Positions 46,401-58,400 of a DNA stretch of 64,000 nt are shown here, piece by piece. The stretch is from Tragulus kanchil. Taxonomy: Eukaryota > Chordata > Mammalia > Artiodactyla > Tragulidae. The position numbers and the translations under genes are program-made. Each line of letters starts with the position of its first letter. Position 1 is the first letter of the stretch. The stretch lies in the NCBI GenBank assembly GCA_022376925.1, contig JAIOJX010000005.1, forward strand, positions 157,061,501 through 157,125,500, in the 5' to 3' direction. The notes below the pieces were generated by a model. That model searched no databases and was not told the DNA's origin. It saw only the letters and a list, made by a program, of their open reading frames with translations.

Positions 46401-49400
46401 CCCCCTGCCTCCACGGTTCACTCCCTGGTGCCCAAAACAGTGCCTGGCACACGTAGGCCCCCTCTCAGGTGGCACTGGCAGACGTTTCCAGAGGTGGTGC
46501 CGCTCCGGGTGAGAGCCACCTCTTTAACAGCCTTGACGTGTGTGGGTCTCCCTGGGCCTCAGCACTTCCCATGATCAGAAATGGACACCTACCAAGGGCC
46601 GTCCATGCGGGCATAGCTTATTATCCAAAAAAGTCACAGCTGTCCCCTCTGGGACTTTGGCCTGTTGGTTAATATATCATGAAGTCCAACACCCAGGAAT
46701 GGAACGGAGCGCGCCATGTGCGGCCTGGCCTGCAGGGGCGGGTTGCCTCACAGCCCTGAAGAGATAAGATGTTGACACTGCCCGAGATTCTATTTACCTT
46801 TGCTTTTTGTGGCAACCACCCTAGTGTTTGTCGGACTTCCCGTGTAGCTCAGTCAGTAGAGAATCTGCCTGCAATGCAGGAGACCGGAGTTTGATTCCAG
46901 GGTCAGGAAGATCTTCTGGAGGGAGGACATGGCAACCCACTTCAGTATTGCTGCCTGGAGAATCCCATGGACAGAGGAGCCTGGCAGGCAACCGTCCATG
47001 GGGTCGTAAGAGTCGGACGTGATTTAGGGAGTAAATCACCACCACCTACTGTCTGTTGGTTTACGATCAGCTGGAACCCAGGGACTTTCCTCCTCAACCC
47101 TTCGGGTCAGTCTCTTCTAACCCAAAGTATAAGACATGAAAAATGTAAAACACAGCCATATCTTGTTAGTTTGCCCCCCCCCTTTTTTTTTAACTAGATC
47201 TCAACTCTTTTTCCTTTTCTTTAATTGATTGATTGATTGATTGATTTTTGGCCCGGCTGGGTCTTCTGTTACTGTTCCGGCTTTTGTCTAGTTGCGGTGC
47301 ATGGGCTTCCACTGTGGGGCAGGGGCTCCAGAGTGCACGAGTTTCAGTCATTGCAGCGCATGGGCCCAGGAGTTGGCGTCCCAGGCTCTTGATCACAGAC
47401 TCCATAGGGGTGGTACACAGGCTTAGCTGCTTCACGGCATGTGGGGTCTTCCCAGACCAGGGACTGAACCCGTGTCTCCTGCATTGGCAGGTGTATTCTT
47501 TGAGCCACCAGGAAAGCCCTGGGCCCATTTTTCCAGCCCAGATGGTACTCTTGCAGTGTGTTAGCTGTTTTCCCACCCCAGCCCTGGCCCAGTTTTGCAT
47601 CCTTTACAGATTAAACTGGTCAGCCATCTATGTCCTTCATGTGTTGTGGATTAAAAGATATAAGAGGGCTGGCCTTTAGCATGATGATGGAGACCTCAGG
47701 CCAGGTTGATAATGATCAGGATTTCATGGGGCTGTGTATCAGCCTTTATGTGGACCAGGATTAATCCCAGTTCCTCCCTGCATTTCTCTGTCTCCTCCAC
47801 ACGAATATCTTTGCACCCATCTGTTTGGCCGCCTCGCTGCTATCCAGATTGACTGCATTCCACCGACTTCAAGGCTTTACCGCCTCTCTGGAGTGGGAGA
47901 TGCACTTCGCTGAGCGTGACTGGCTCCGGTGCGCCCGCGCCAGCAGCCTCCAGTGCCCACCACTTCCTCTTAGAATTCGCCAAGCGTTCTGCTCTCTCCA
48001 AACAGGAGTCAGCGAGAGTTCAGGTTGGAGTGTCTAGAGTCCATCCTTCTCATTTGTCTGAGAAGGAGGCAGGGAGAAGGGCGGCTTGTTTTCTGACATC
48101 TCTCCTGTTCCTCCGCAATTCCATGGGGAAGACCAGGAGTGGGGTCCCCGGCCTACGATTTCCCGGTTAGCTGTCGTCCGTCTTGGGCTGCACTTCTTGA
48201 TGACAGTGCTGCTCTGATGGCCCCTGTCCCAGCAGGTGGATGCCTCAGATGACAAGGCTGCGGCCAAAGGCAGCTGAGTGATTCCACTCTCCTTGTCAGG
48301 GGTGTAAGCACACCCTGGGCCCTGGGGTTTTTCATTCTCCTGTTTCAAACATAGATGCCATGGCTTAAAAAGCCTTTTGGGTGGACCTGCACCCTGATGG
48401 ACCAGTTGGTCTCTTCGTATCTGAACATGTTGGTGGAAGTGCCCGGCCAAGTCCACGACAACCTCTTTCTGCTTTGCAGAGAAATGCACAGGAAACAGCA
48501 GCTTTGGCAGTGGGGAGAGGTAGACAGGGCAGCGAGCCCCGTGGTTTGACAGCTCGTCCGGCAAGCATGTCATCATGGAAAATTCTTTACAGAGTTTACA
48601 GATCTACTTACACAGTTCTGTGACCGCAAACAGCACGCTCCTTCAAAACCTGCCCTTCCCCTCTTGCCAAACTTCAGTCCTGCCATGGGTAGAACTCCAG
48701 TTTTTCCATCTCCCTCCTACTTCCATCCTTCTGTCTTTCCTGGGTCCCAGGCTTGATCTTCAGGGGTAATGTGGCCGAGTTCCTGGCTTGTGGGCTGGAT
48801 AGTCTGTCCTGGGCCTCTCCCTGGGGGGTAGGGATTGAGAATGGATCCCGGCCCTTCCTTGGAGCCACCTTCTGCGGTCTGGGCCCTGCCAGTGGTGGGC
48901 GGGGTGGATGGAGACAGCCCTCAAGGATCGGGTGGAGACGGCATCTGGACGGGTGGACAGGTTTGGCAGCTGTCCCTGTTCCAGGAATAGATACGGAAGG
49001 CCTCTCCCAGGGCCTCCCCGTGGACCTCCCCAGGTGACCTCTCACCTGTTCCCCACGGTGGCCGGGAGCTTCGTGGGGACGGGTAGCGTGGCTGTGAGTC
49101 AGCCTGAAAAGTATCCACCAGTTTCTGATGAGCAGGCCAGCTGATGGATCCAGCCTCGGAGGATGGGTCCGCCAGCTTCCCAAGCGGACCTTCGCAGGTG
49201 CGCTGACACTGAGGATGATGGGCCTGTGAGGGGTCCCTCCCAGGCCTGGCCTGAAGCAGAGCGCATCTCTGGAGGTGCTTCTGTCTTGTCTGTCACATCT
49301 GCCTTCTTTCAGAGGCAGGAGAGTCTGCTGGTTCTCAACGGTGGTCCCAGGGCCACCACCCCAGCATCGCCTGGAAACGTGTCAGAAAGGCACAGTCTCT

Positions 49401-52400
49401 GACTCCTTTCCCGATCTGCGTTTTCATTCTCCTGTTTCAAACATAGATGCCATGGCTTAAAAAGCCTTTTGGGTGGACCTGCACCCTGATGGACCAGTTG
49501 GTCTCTTCGTATCTGAACATGTTGGTGGAAGTGCCCGGCCAAGTCCACGACAACCTCTTTCTGCTTTGCAGAGAAATGCACAGGAAACAGCAGCTTTGGC
49601 AGTGGGGAGAGGTAGACAGGGCAGCGAGCCCCGTGGTTTGACAGCTCGTCCGGCAAGCATGTCATCATGGAAAATTCTTTACAGAGTTTACAGATCTACT
49701 TACACAGTTCTGTGACCGCAAACAGCACGCTCCTTCAAAACCTGCCCTTCCCCTCTTGCCAAACTTCAGTCCTGCCATGGGTAGAACTCCAGTTTTTCCA
49801 TCTCCCTCCTACTTCCATCCTTCTGTCTTTCCTGGGTCCCAGGCTTGATCTTCAGGGTAATGTGGCCGAGTTCCTGGCTTGTGGGCTGGATAGTCTGTCC
49901 TGGGCCTCTCCCTGGGGGGTAGGGATTGAGAATGGATCCCGGCCCTTCCTTGGAGCCACCTTCTGCGGTCTGGGCCCTGCCAGTGGTGGGCGGGGTGGAT
50001 GGAGACAGCCCTCAAGGATCGGGTGGAGACGGCATCTGGACGGGTGGACAGGTTTGGCAGCTGTCCCTGTTCCAGGAATAGATACGGAAGGCCTCTCCCA
50101 GGGCCTCCCCGTGGACCTCCCCAGGTGACCTCTCACCTGTTCCCCACGGTGGCCGGGAGCTTCGTGGGGACGGGTAGCGTGGCTGTGAGTCAGCCTGAAA
50201 AGTATCCACCAGTTTCTGATGAGCAGGCCAGCTGATGGATCCAGCCTCGGAGGATGGGTCCGCCAGCTTCCCAAGCGGACCTTCGCAGGTGCGCTGACAC
50301 TGAGGATGATGGGCCTGTGAGGGGTCCCTCCCAGGCCTGGCCTGAAGCAGAGCGCATCTCTGGAGGTGCTTCTGTCTTGTCTGTCACATCTGCCTTCTTT
50401 CAGAGGCAGGAGAGTCTGCTGCGGTTCTCAACGGTGGTCCCAGGGCCACCACCCCAGCATCGCCTGGAAACGTGTCAGAAAGGCACAGTCTCTGACTCCT
50501 TTCCCGATCTGCTGCCTCCAGCTCCGGAGGTGGGCCCAGCAGGCTGTATTGAACACGTTCTCCAGTGATGGTAGTAAGTTGGAGAAGCCCTGGCTCAGTG
50601 TGAGAAGGGGCTTTGGAGCCAGATTGCCCGGGTTCATAGTCTTACCTGCTGTGTGTCCTTGGACCAGCCCCTTAACCTTTCTGATCCTCTATAATAGGTT
50701 TCATCTCCTGTAAATTGGAGACAACCACTGCCACTCTGTGATTGTGGTGATTAAATAAGAATGCTTATAAGGAGATTCGTAAAGTGCTGGCCTCCTCTCT
50801 GATCTTCATTGTGTCTCTCTTTTAGATAGTATCTGATGCCGCAGGACAGGGCGTTGCCATCACAGGGAACCAGACCTTCAACAATTGGAACTGGCCCAAC
50901 GCCATGATCTTTGCAGCCACAGTCATCACCACCATCGGTAAGTCTTCTGAGACCTTCAGGATGCCCACTTCCACGCCCCAGGTCCCCAACACCTTGTGAG
51001 AGTCCAGCTCTGGTCACATGACATGACCTTGCCAAGGTTAAAAATCAGGCCAGTTGCACTCTGTCCTTTTGACGCATCCCTGGGGATTTAGTAAGTCCTT
51101 GGTGACTGGCCATGCATGGAAGACTGCTTTCTAGACGTCCTGACCTGGGCTCTTGAAGTAGAAACAACAGAGCTTGATAGCCAGAGCCATGCAGCAGGTT
51201 GAGCTCTTTTACTCACTGCATAAACCCAGCCCCTGCTTACTCACCCATCCGGGTGTCTGTTCTGGTTGTTTATGACTGACAACCAGAAGTAGGAGATGAA
51301 AAGATGCCTAGAGGAACAGGCAAGTTTGGTCTTGGAGTACAAAATAAAGCAGGCCAAAGGCTAACCGAGTTTTGCCAAGAGAACGCACTGGTCATAGCAA
51401 AAAATCCTCTTCCAACAACACAAGAGACAACTCTACACACGGACATCACCCGATGGTCAATACCAAAATCAGATTGATCGTATTCTCTGCAGCCGAAGAT
51501 GGATAAGCTCCATACAGTCAGCAAAAACAAGACCAGGAGTTGACTGTAACTCAGGTCATCAATTCCTTATATCAAAGTTCAGACTTAAATTGAAAAAAGT
51601 AGGGAAAGCCAATAGGCCATTCAGGTTATACAGTGGAAGTTGCAAAAAGATTCAAGGAATTAGATCTGATAGAGTACCTGAAGAACTATGGATGGAGTCT
51701 CACAACATTGTACAGGAGGCAGTGATCAAAACCATCCCCCAAGAAAAAAAAAATGCAAGAAGGCAAAATGGTCATCTGAGGAGGCCTTACAAATAACTGA
51801 GAAAGGAAGAAAAGGGAAAGGCAAAGGACGAAAAGAAAGTTATACCTATCTGAATGCAGAGTTCCAAAGACTAGCAAGAGACAATTAAGCAAAAAAGAAG
51901 CCTTCCTAAGTGAACAGTACAAGAAATAGAAGAAAACAACAGAATGGGAAAGACTAGAGATCTCTTCAAGAAAACCAGAGATACCAAGGGAACATTCCAT
52001 TCAAAGATGGGCACAATAAAGGGTGGAAACAGTGTGGACCTAACAGAAGATATTAAGAAGTGGCAAGAATACACAGAATAACTATACAAAAAAAGATCTT
52101 AATGGAGAATTCCCTGGTGGTCCAGTGGCTAAGACTCTGTGCTCCTAATGCAGGGGGCCCGGGTTCAATCCTTGGTCAGGGAACTGGAGCCCACATGCTA
52201 CAACTGAGACCCAATGCAGCCAAATAAATATAAATTAAATAAAATTTAAAAAAATCTTAATGACCCAGATAACCATGATGGTGTGATCACTCACCTAGAG
52301 CCAGACATCTTGGAGTACAAAGTCAAGTGGACCTCAGGAAGCATCACTATGAGTAAAGCTAGTGGAGATGATGGAAATCCAGCTGAGCTATTCAGATCCT

Positions 52401-55400
52401 AAGAGATGATGCTGTTAAAGTGCTGCACTCAATATGTCAGCAAATTAGAAAACTCAGTAGTGGCCACAGGACTGAAAAAGGTCAACTTTCATTCTAATCC
52501 CAAGGAAGAGCAATGCCAAAGAATGTTCAAACTACCACACAATTGCCCTATTTCACATGCTAGCAAAGTAATGCTCAAAATCCTCCAAGCTAGGTTTCAA
52601 CAGTGCATGAACCAAGAACTTCCAGATGTGCAAGCTAGATTTAGAAAAGGCAGAGGAACAAGAGATAAAATTGCCAACATCTGTTGGATCACAGAAAAAG
52701 CAAGAGAATTTCAGAAAAGTATCTGCTCCATTGACTGCACTAAAGCCTTTTACTATGTGGACCACAACAAACTGGAAAGTTCTTAAAGAGATGAGAATAC
52801 CAGACCACCTTACCTGCCTCCTGTGAAACCTGTACATATGACAAGAAGCAACAGTTAGAACCAGACATAGAACAATGGACTGGTTTAAAATTGGGGATGG
52901 AGTACGTCAGGGCTGTATACTGTCACTCTGCTTATTTAACTTATATGCAGAATACATCATGCGAAATGCTGGGCTGGATGAAGCATGAGCTGGAATCAAG
53001 GTTCCTGGGAAAAATATCAATAACCTCAGGTATGCAGATGACACCACCCTTATGGCAGAAGTTGAAGAGAAACTAAAGATCCTCTTGATGAAGGTTTTAA
53101 GAAGAGTGAAAGAAGAGAGTGAAAAAGCTGGCTTAAAATTTAACATTCAAAAAACAAAGATCTTGGCATCTGGTCCCATCACTTCATGGCAAATAGATGG
53201 GCAAACAATGGAAACAATGACAGACTTTATTTTCTTTGGCTCCACAGTTACTGTGGATGATGTCTATAGCCATGAAATTAAAAGACGCTTGCTTCTTGGA
53301 AGAAAAGCTATGGGGCTTCCCCTGGTGGTCCAGTGGGTAAGGACACCGCCTTGCAGTGCAAGGGGTGCCAGTTCGATCCCTGGCCTGGGAAGATCCCACA
53401 TGCTGCGGAGCGGCTGGACCGATGTGTCCAATTACCAAGCCTGAGCTTGGGAGCGCATGTGCCCAGAGCCGGCGCTCAGCAATGACAGACGCCACCACAA
53501 TGGGAGGCCCACAGGAGCCAAGGAACAAAGACGGATGAAAACAGACAAATGAAAGACCAGTAGAAGTGGCCCGCCTGTTCCTCTCCCTCCCCAACCCGAC
53601 CCCCGCCCAAAAATAAATAAATAAATAAATCTTTAAAATAAAAAAAAAAAGAAAAGCTATGACAAACCTAGACAGCATATCAAAAAACAGAGCCGTCACT
53701 TTGCCAACAAAGATCTATATGGTCAAAGCTATGGATTTTCCAGTAGTCATGTATGGAAATTAGAGTTGAAACAATAAGGAAGACTGAGCACTGAAAAACT
53801 GATGTTTTTGAACTGTGATGTTGGAAAAGACTCTTGAGAGTTGCTTGGACAGCAAGGAGATCAAACCAGTCGATCCTAAAGGAAATCAATCCTGAATATT
53901 TATTGGAAGGACTGATGCTGAAACTGAAGCTCCAGTACTTTGGCCACCTGATGTGAAGAGCTGACTCATCGGAATAGATCCTGTTGCTGAGAAAGACCAA
54001 AGGCAGGAGGAGAAGTGGATGACAGAGATGGTTGGATGGCATCACCAAATCAATGGACATGAGTTTAATTAAGCTCTGGGAGACGATGAAGGACAGGGAA
54101 GCCTGACGTGCTACTCTCCGTAGGGTCGCAAAGAATCAGGCACAACTGAGTGACTGAACAACAGCAACATGACTGGTTACCAACCATCGCAGAAGTTAGG
54201 GGTTTAGAATACAACTTATTCTCTGGTGGCTCAGATGGTAAAGAATCAGCCTGCAATGCAGGAGACCCAGGTTTGATCTCTGGGTTGGAAGATCCCTTGG
54301 AGAAGGAAATGGCAACCCACTCCCAACTTCTTGCCCAAAGAATCCCATGGACGGAGCAGCCCGGCAGTCTACAGTCTGTAGGGTCACAAAGAGTCAGACA
54401 CCACTGAGCGACCATCACTTTCCCTTTATTGTCATTATTCACCATTCTGTGGGCTGACAGGGTTTTGCTGGCTGGTTATTGCTTCAGTTCTCTGAATGCA
54501 TTTGTAGACAGGGTGGCTGGGACGTGGTCATCCAAAAGCCCAGTTGGCTGGACGTCCAAGATGGCTTCGTCTAGCCCATGTCTGATAGTTGACATGGGCT
54601 GTGGCTGGGAGTTAGCTGGGGATGAACATGTGAACTGGCCATCTCACAATACAGCAGCTAGATTTCAAGAGGAAGAATCCCAAAGGTTGACATTCACGAG
54701 GTAAAAGGGAGAAGCAAGTCTGGGTCCTTCACCCCCGCTGTGGTTCTATTGGCCTCACTCTCTTCTTCTTCCTCAGGTTATGGCAACGTGGCTCCCAAGA
54801 CCCCGGCCGGGCGCCTCTTCTGTGTCTTCTACGGTCTTTTTGGGGTGCCCCTCTGCCTGACGTGGATCAGTGCCCTGGGCAAGTTTTTTGGGGGACGTGC
54901 CAAGAGGCTGGGCCAGTTCCTCACCAAGAGAGGCGTGAGCCTGGTATGTCCCCAACCTTGGGTCCTGGGCGGGGATGGGTGGGGGACCCTGGCAAGATTG
55001 TGGTGGGACAGGAAGGATCCCTGGGTCCCGATAAAGAAGTGTCAGGACAGATGGCGAGCGAGCCATCTCAGTGGCCCCCGCCCTCCTAGGCAAGGCTGGG
55101 AACGTCACTGCCCCTCTTCTTCCCTGGGCAGTGAGCTTCCTCCCAGACTCAGCACCCAGCCAGCCTCCCCTCTGGCTGCCTCCTTGCTCTCTAGATGCTC
55201 TGCTGGGCTCCCCCAGTCTCCCCAGTTGTCTGACGTGGTCTCCCCGCCCCTCCCCTTAGCGCAAGGCACAGATCACGTGCACAGCCATCTTCATCCTGTG
55301 GGGCGTGCTGGTCCACCTGGTGATCCCGCCCTTCGTGTTCATGGTGACCGAGGAGTGGAACTACATCGAGGGCCTCTACTACTCGTTCATCACCATCTCC

Positions 55401-58400
55401 ACCATCGGCTTCGGCGACTTCGTGGCTGGTGAGTCCTGCCCCTGACCTCCGCCTCCCCTCCCCTCACTTCCTCTGCTTCTCCTCCAGGTTCAACTCAGCT
55501 GACCTGGACCCGAGGGCCCGGTAGGCATCCAGTGTCCTGGGCCTCCACCCAGTGGGGTCCTGACCCAGCCCTGCCAAGTTTCAGGAGGAAACCAAGGCAC
55601 AGAGTCATTGGAGAGGTCTTCTGTTTTCCTTTCTGACAACACGGCTTTTCTCTCTGTTTCTATTGGTGTTTTGGGTCTGGTCTCTTCTCTCCCGTTTCCT
55701 GAGCTTAGGTGCACTGGGGCCTGGGGTAGGACTTTTACCTGCAGGGTTTGTGTCTGTTACCCTGAGAGCCCAGAGCCCAACCCAGGGGCTGTTCCACATC
55801 CCAGCTGCCTCCTTCTGTCATTCACAGACGATGAAGGAACTGTGCCGGGTACTTGGCTCAGAGGCCAGAAACTTGGCTCTTGCCCTAGGCCGCTTAAAGA
55901 CAAAGACGGCCTTCCCCCAACCTGGCCCCCTCTCTCAGGCCCCATTTCTCCCTCTCACCCCTCCCTTCCTTGATCCAGCTGGGCGGTAAGATTCTTTGGG
56001 CCCTTTGTCAGCCACTCATGTCCCCGTGTCCGTGGGCTGCAGAGCATCTTGATGCTTAATCTTTCTGATGCCCAGTTCGGCTGCACCGCTTGCTCTGTGC
56101 CTGCTGCCCAGAGCCCGCTGACCCCCACCTCTGCTCCAGGACCTCTGATCTCTCCCCACCCTTCTACTAGGGAGCAGGGACAGGTCACTGCTCTCCTGCC
56201 CCACTGTAAACGGAGACTTGGAATGCTGGGAGGGGGCGGCTGAGTGGGTGGGAGACGCAAGGCAAGGGAGGCCTGAACGCTGCCCTGACCCTGGCAGATC
56301 TGAGCCTGCTGCCCTGGAGATAAATTTAGACAGAGGCACAGTCCTGTCTTTGTCTAGCCGATGGGGCCCAGAGCAGGCTAAGAAGCCTTTGCATCAAGGA
56401 AGCACAGAAGTGTGTTTAGTCATACTTCTCCAGTTCCAGTAGGACACCAGGTCACAGCCTCAGTTTTCCCATCTGTAAAATTGGCTTTCAAAAATGCCCA
56501 CTAATCACAGGATGTTGAACCCTCAAATAAGTCACTACGCATGAGTGCAGAGGGTAGAGCCCTGGCTGATACCACTTTTGACCAGAGCCTGGAGCAAGAT
56601 CGATAGCACCTCCTGTCTGTCTGCAGGGGAGACAGCCCCTCCCGTCTGCCAGGGAGACAGCCCTGCCTTCAAACCCCCTCCAGTCTGATGAGGGGTTACA
56701 GTCCTTGCCCTAAGGGAGTACCACTCTGGAAATGGCCCCCTTCCTGCATTTATTTGTACAAGTTGCTCCCAGTCTCAGGGTGGGAAGGGGGACATAAGAT
56801 ACGTAATAATACAGATCAACATGCCTGGAAAGGTGAGGTGAAATCTCCATGATCCTGGAGGGTTGGGGAGCGGCCAGAGCTCTGCAGGGTGACCCGGGGG
56901 GGCTCCCTGGAGCAGATGTCTGGAGCCTGGCCTTGGGAAAAAAGCCGCTGACCTGCAGGCCACAGGAGGAACCAGGAGGAGGAGGGTAGAAACAGGAAGC
57001 CAGGAGGAGGCCAGACATCAGCGGAAGGAGAATCGAGACTATCCAGGATTTTCCTGCCGGGACCTGTGCTCTTGGGCATCCCGGGCCCCTCTGCCAGCCT
57101 CACGGATGTCACATCCGTGAGTCCATCCCCAGCGAGAGGGCGCCAGCTGCCCTCTCGCTTAATTTCCTTTTTTTTTTTCCTTTCATTTTTATCCAGGTTT
57201 TAACTGAGCTGTAACACACACACCCAAAGAGTACACAAAACAGTGTTGTGAATCAGTGTGTCGGTGGATCATTGCGTGGCCAAGGTTCACGGCTTAGCTC
57301 CTGACTTGGGTGCTGGCTGGTCTCCGCCCTCCCCCTTGAACCTCCCACACCCCAGGGTGCCTGTGACCCTGGCAGATCTGAGCCTGCTGCCCTGGAGATA
57401 AATTTAGACAGAGGCACAGTCCTGTCTTTGTCTAGCCGATGGGGCCCAGAGCAGGCTAAGAAGCCTTTGCATCAAGGAAGCACAGAAGTGTGTTTAGTCA
57501 TACTTCTCCAGTTCCAGTAGGACACCAGGTCACAGCCTCAGTTTTCCCATCTGTAAAATTGGCTTTCAAAAATGCCCACTAATCACAGGATGTTGAACCC
57601 TCAAATAAGTCACTACGCATGAGTGCAGAGGGTAGAGCCCTGGCTGATACCACTTTTGACCAGAGCCTGGAGCAAGATCGATAGCACCTCCTGTCTGTCT
57701 GCAGGGGAGACAGCCCCTCCCGTCTGCCAGGGAGACAGCCCTGCCTTCAAACCCCCTCCAGTCTGATGAGGGGTTACAGTCCTTGCCCTAAGGGAGTACC
57801 ACTCTGGAAATGGCCCCCTTCCTGCATTTATTTGTACAAGTTGCTCCCAGTCTCAGGGTGGGAAGGGGGACATAAGATACGTAATAATACAGATCAACAT
57901 GCCTGGAAAGGTGAGGTGAAATCTCCATGATCCTGGAGGGTTGGGGAGCGGCCAGAGCTCTGCAGGGTGACCCGGGGGGGCTCCCTGGAGCAGATGTCTG
58001 GAGCCTGGCCTTGGGAAAAAAGCCGCTGACCTGCAGGCCACAGGAGGAACCAGGAGGAGGAGGGTAGAAACAGGAAGCCAGGAGGAGGCCAGACATCAGC
58101 GGAAGGAGAATCGAGACTATCCAGGATTTTCCTGCCGGGACCTGTGCTCTTGGGCATCCCGGGCCCCTCTGCCAGCCTCACGGATGTCACATCCGTGAGT
58201 CCATCCCCAGCGAGAGGGCGCCAGCTGCCCTCTCGCTTAATTTCCTTTTTTTTTTTCCTTTCATTTTTATCCAGGTTTTAACTGAGCTGTAACACACACA
58301 CCCAAAGAGTACACAAAACAGTGTTGTGAATCAGTGTGTCGGTGGATCATTGCGTGGCCAAGGTTCACGGCTTAGCTCCTGACTTGGGTGCTGGCTGGTC

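Larger units (their letters stand above)
4419..50825 (+). other. KCNK5: KCNK5 intron 1
   Basis: A 46.4-kb intron bounded by gtgagc and tttag. It carries twelve of the fifteen 1.0-1.2 kb duplications, so about 13.1 kb may be artefactual and the true intron about 33 kb. The rest is ruminant SINEs, small old MIR/L2-like fragments and unique sequence. Long open frames inside it (for example 32088-32840 and 16362-17021) show no recognisable protein family. Confidence 0.9.
51279..54168 (+). mobile_element. BovB (RTE-clade) LINE, 5'-truncated, with two nested SINEs
   Basis: Decayed BovB reverse-transcriptase gene in the sense direction. The left end reads like the last part of the endonuclease domain (FCQENALVIAN). 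Further on come RT pieces such as SICSIDCTKAFYYVDHNK and the catalytic YADDTTLM at about 53033-53056. Frameshifts and stops break it, so it cannot be active. The 3' end is the standard gactgaacaacagcaac. A 7-bp atgactg at 51272 and 54169 may be the target duplication. Without the nested SINEs it is about 2.4 kb, against about 3.2 kb for full BovB. Confidence 0.93.
50938..54776 (+). other. KCNK5: KCNK5 intron 2
   Basis: A 3.8-kb phase-1 intron (gtaagt to cctcag). About 2.9 kb is a BovB LINE with two nested SINEs, followed by a Bov-tA SINE. The first 340 bp and the last 360 bp are unique with nothing recognisable. Confidence 0.93.

Noticed and set aside
52406..53444. Possible gene with reverse-transcriptase motifs
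   Set aside because: It is the decayed ORF of a BovB retrotransposon, broken by frameshifts and SINE insertions, not a host gene.
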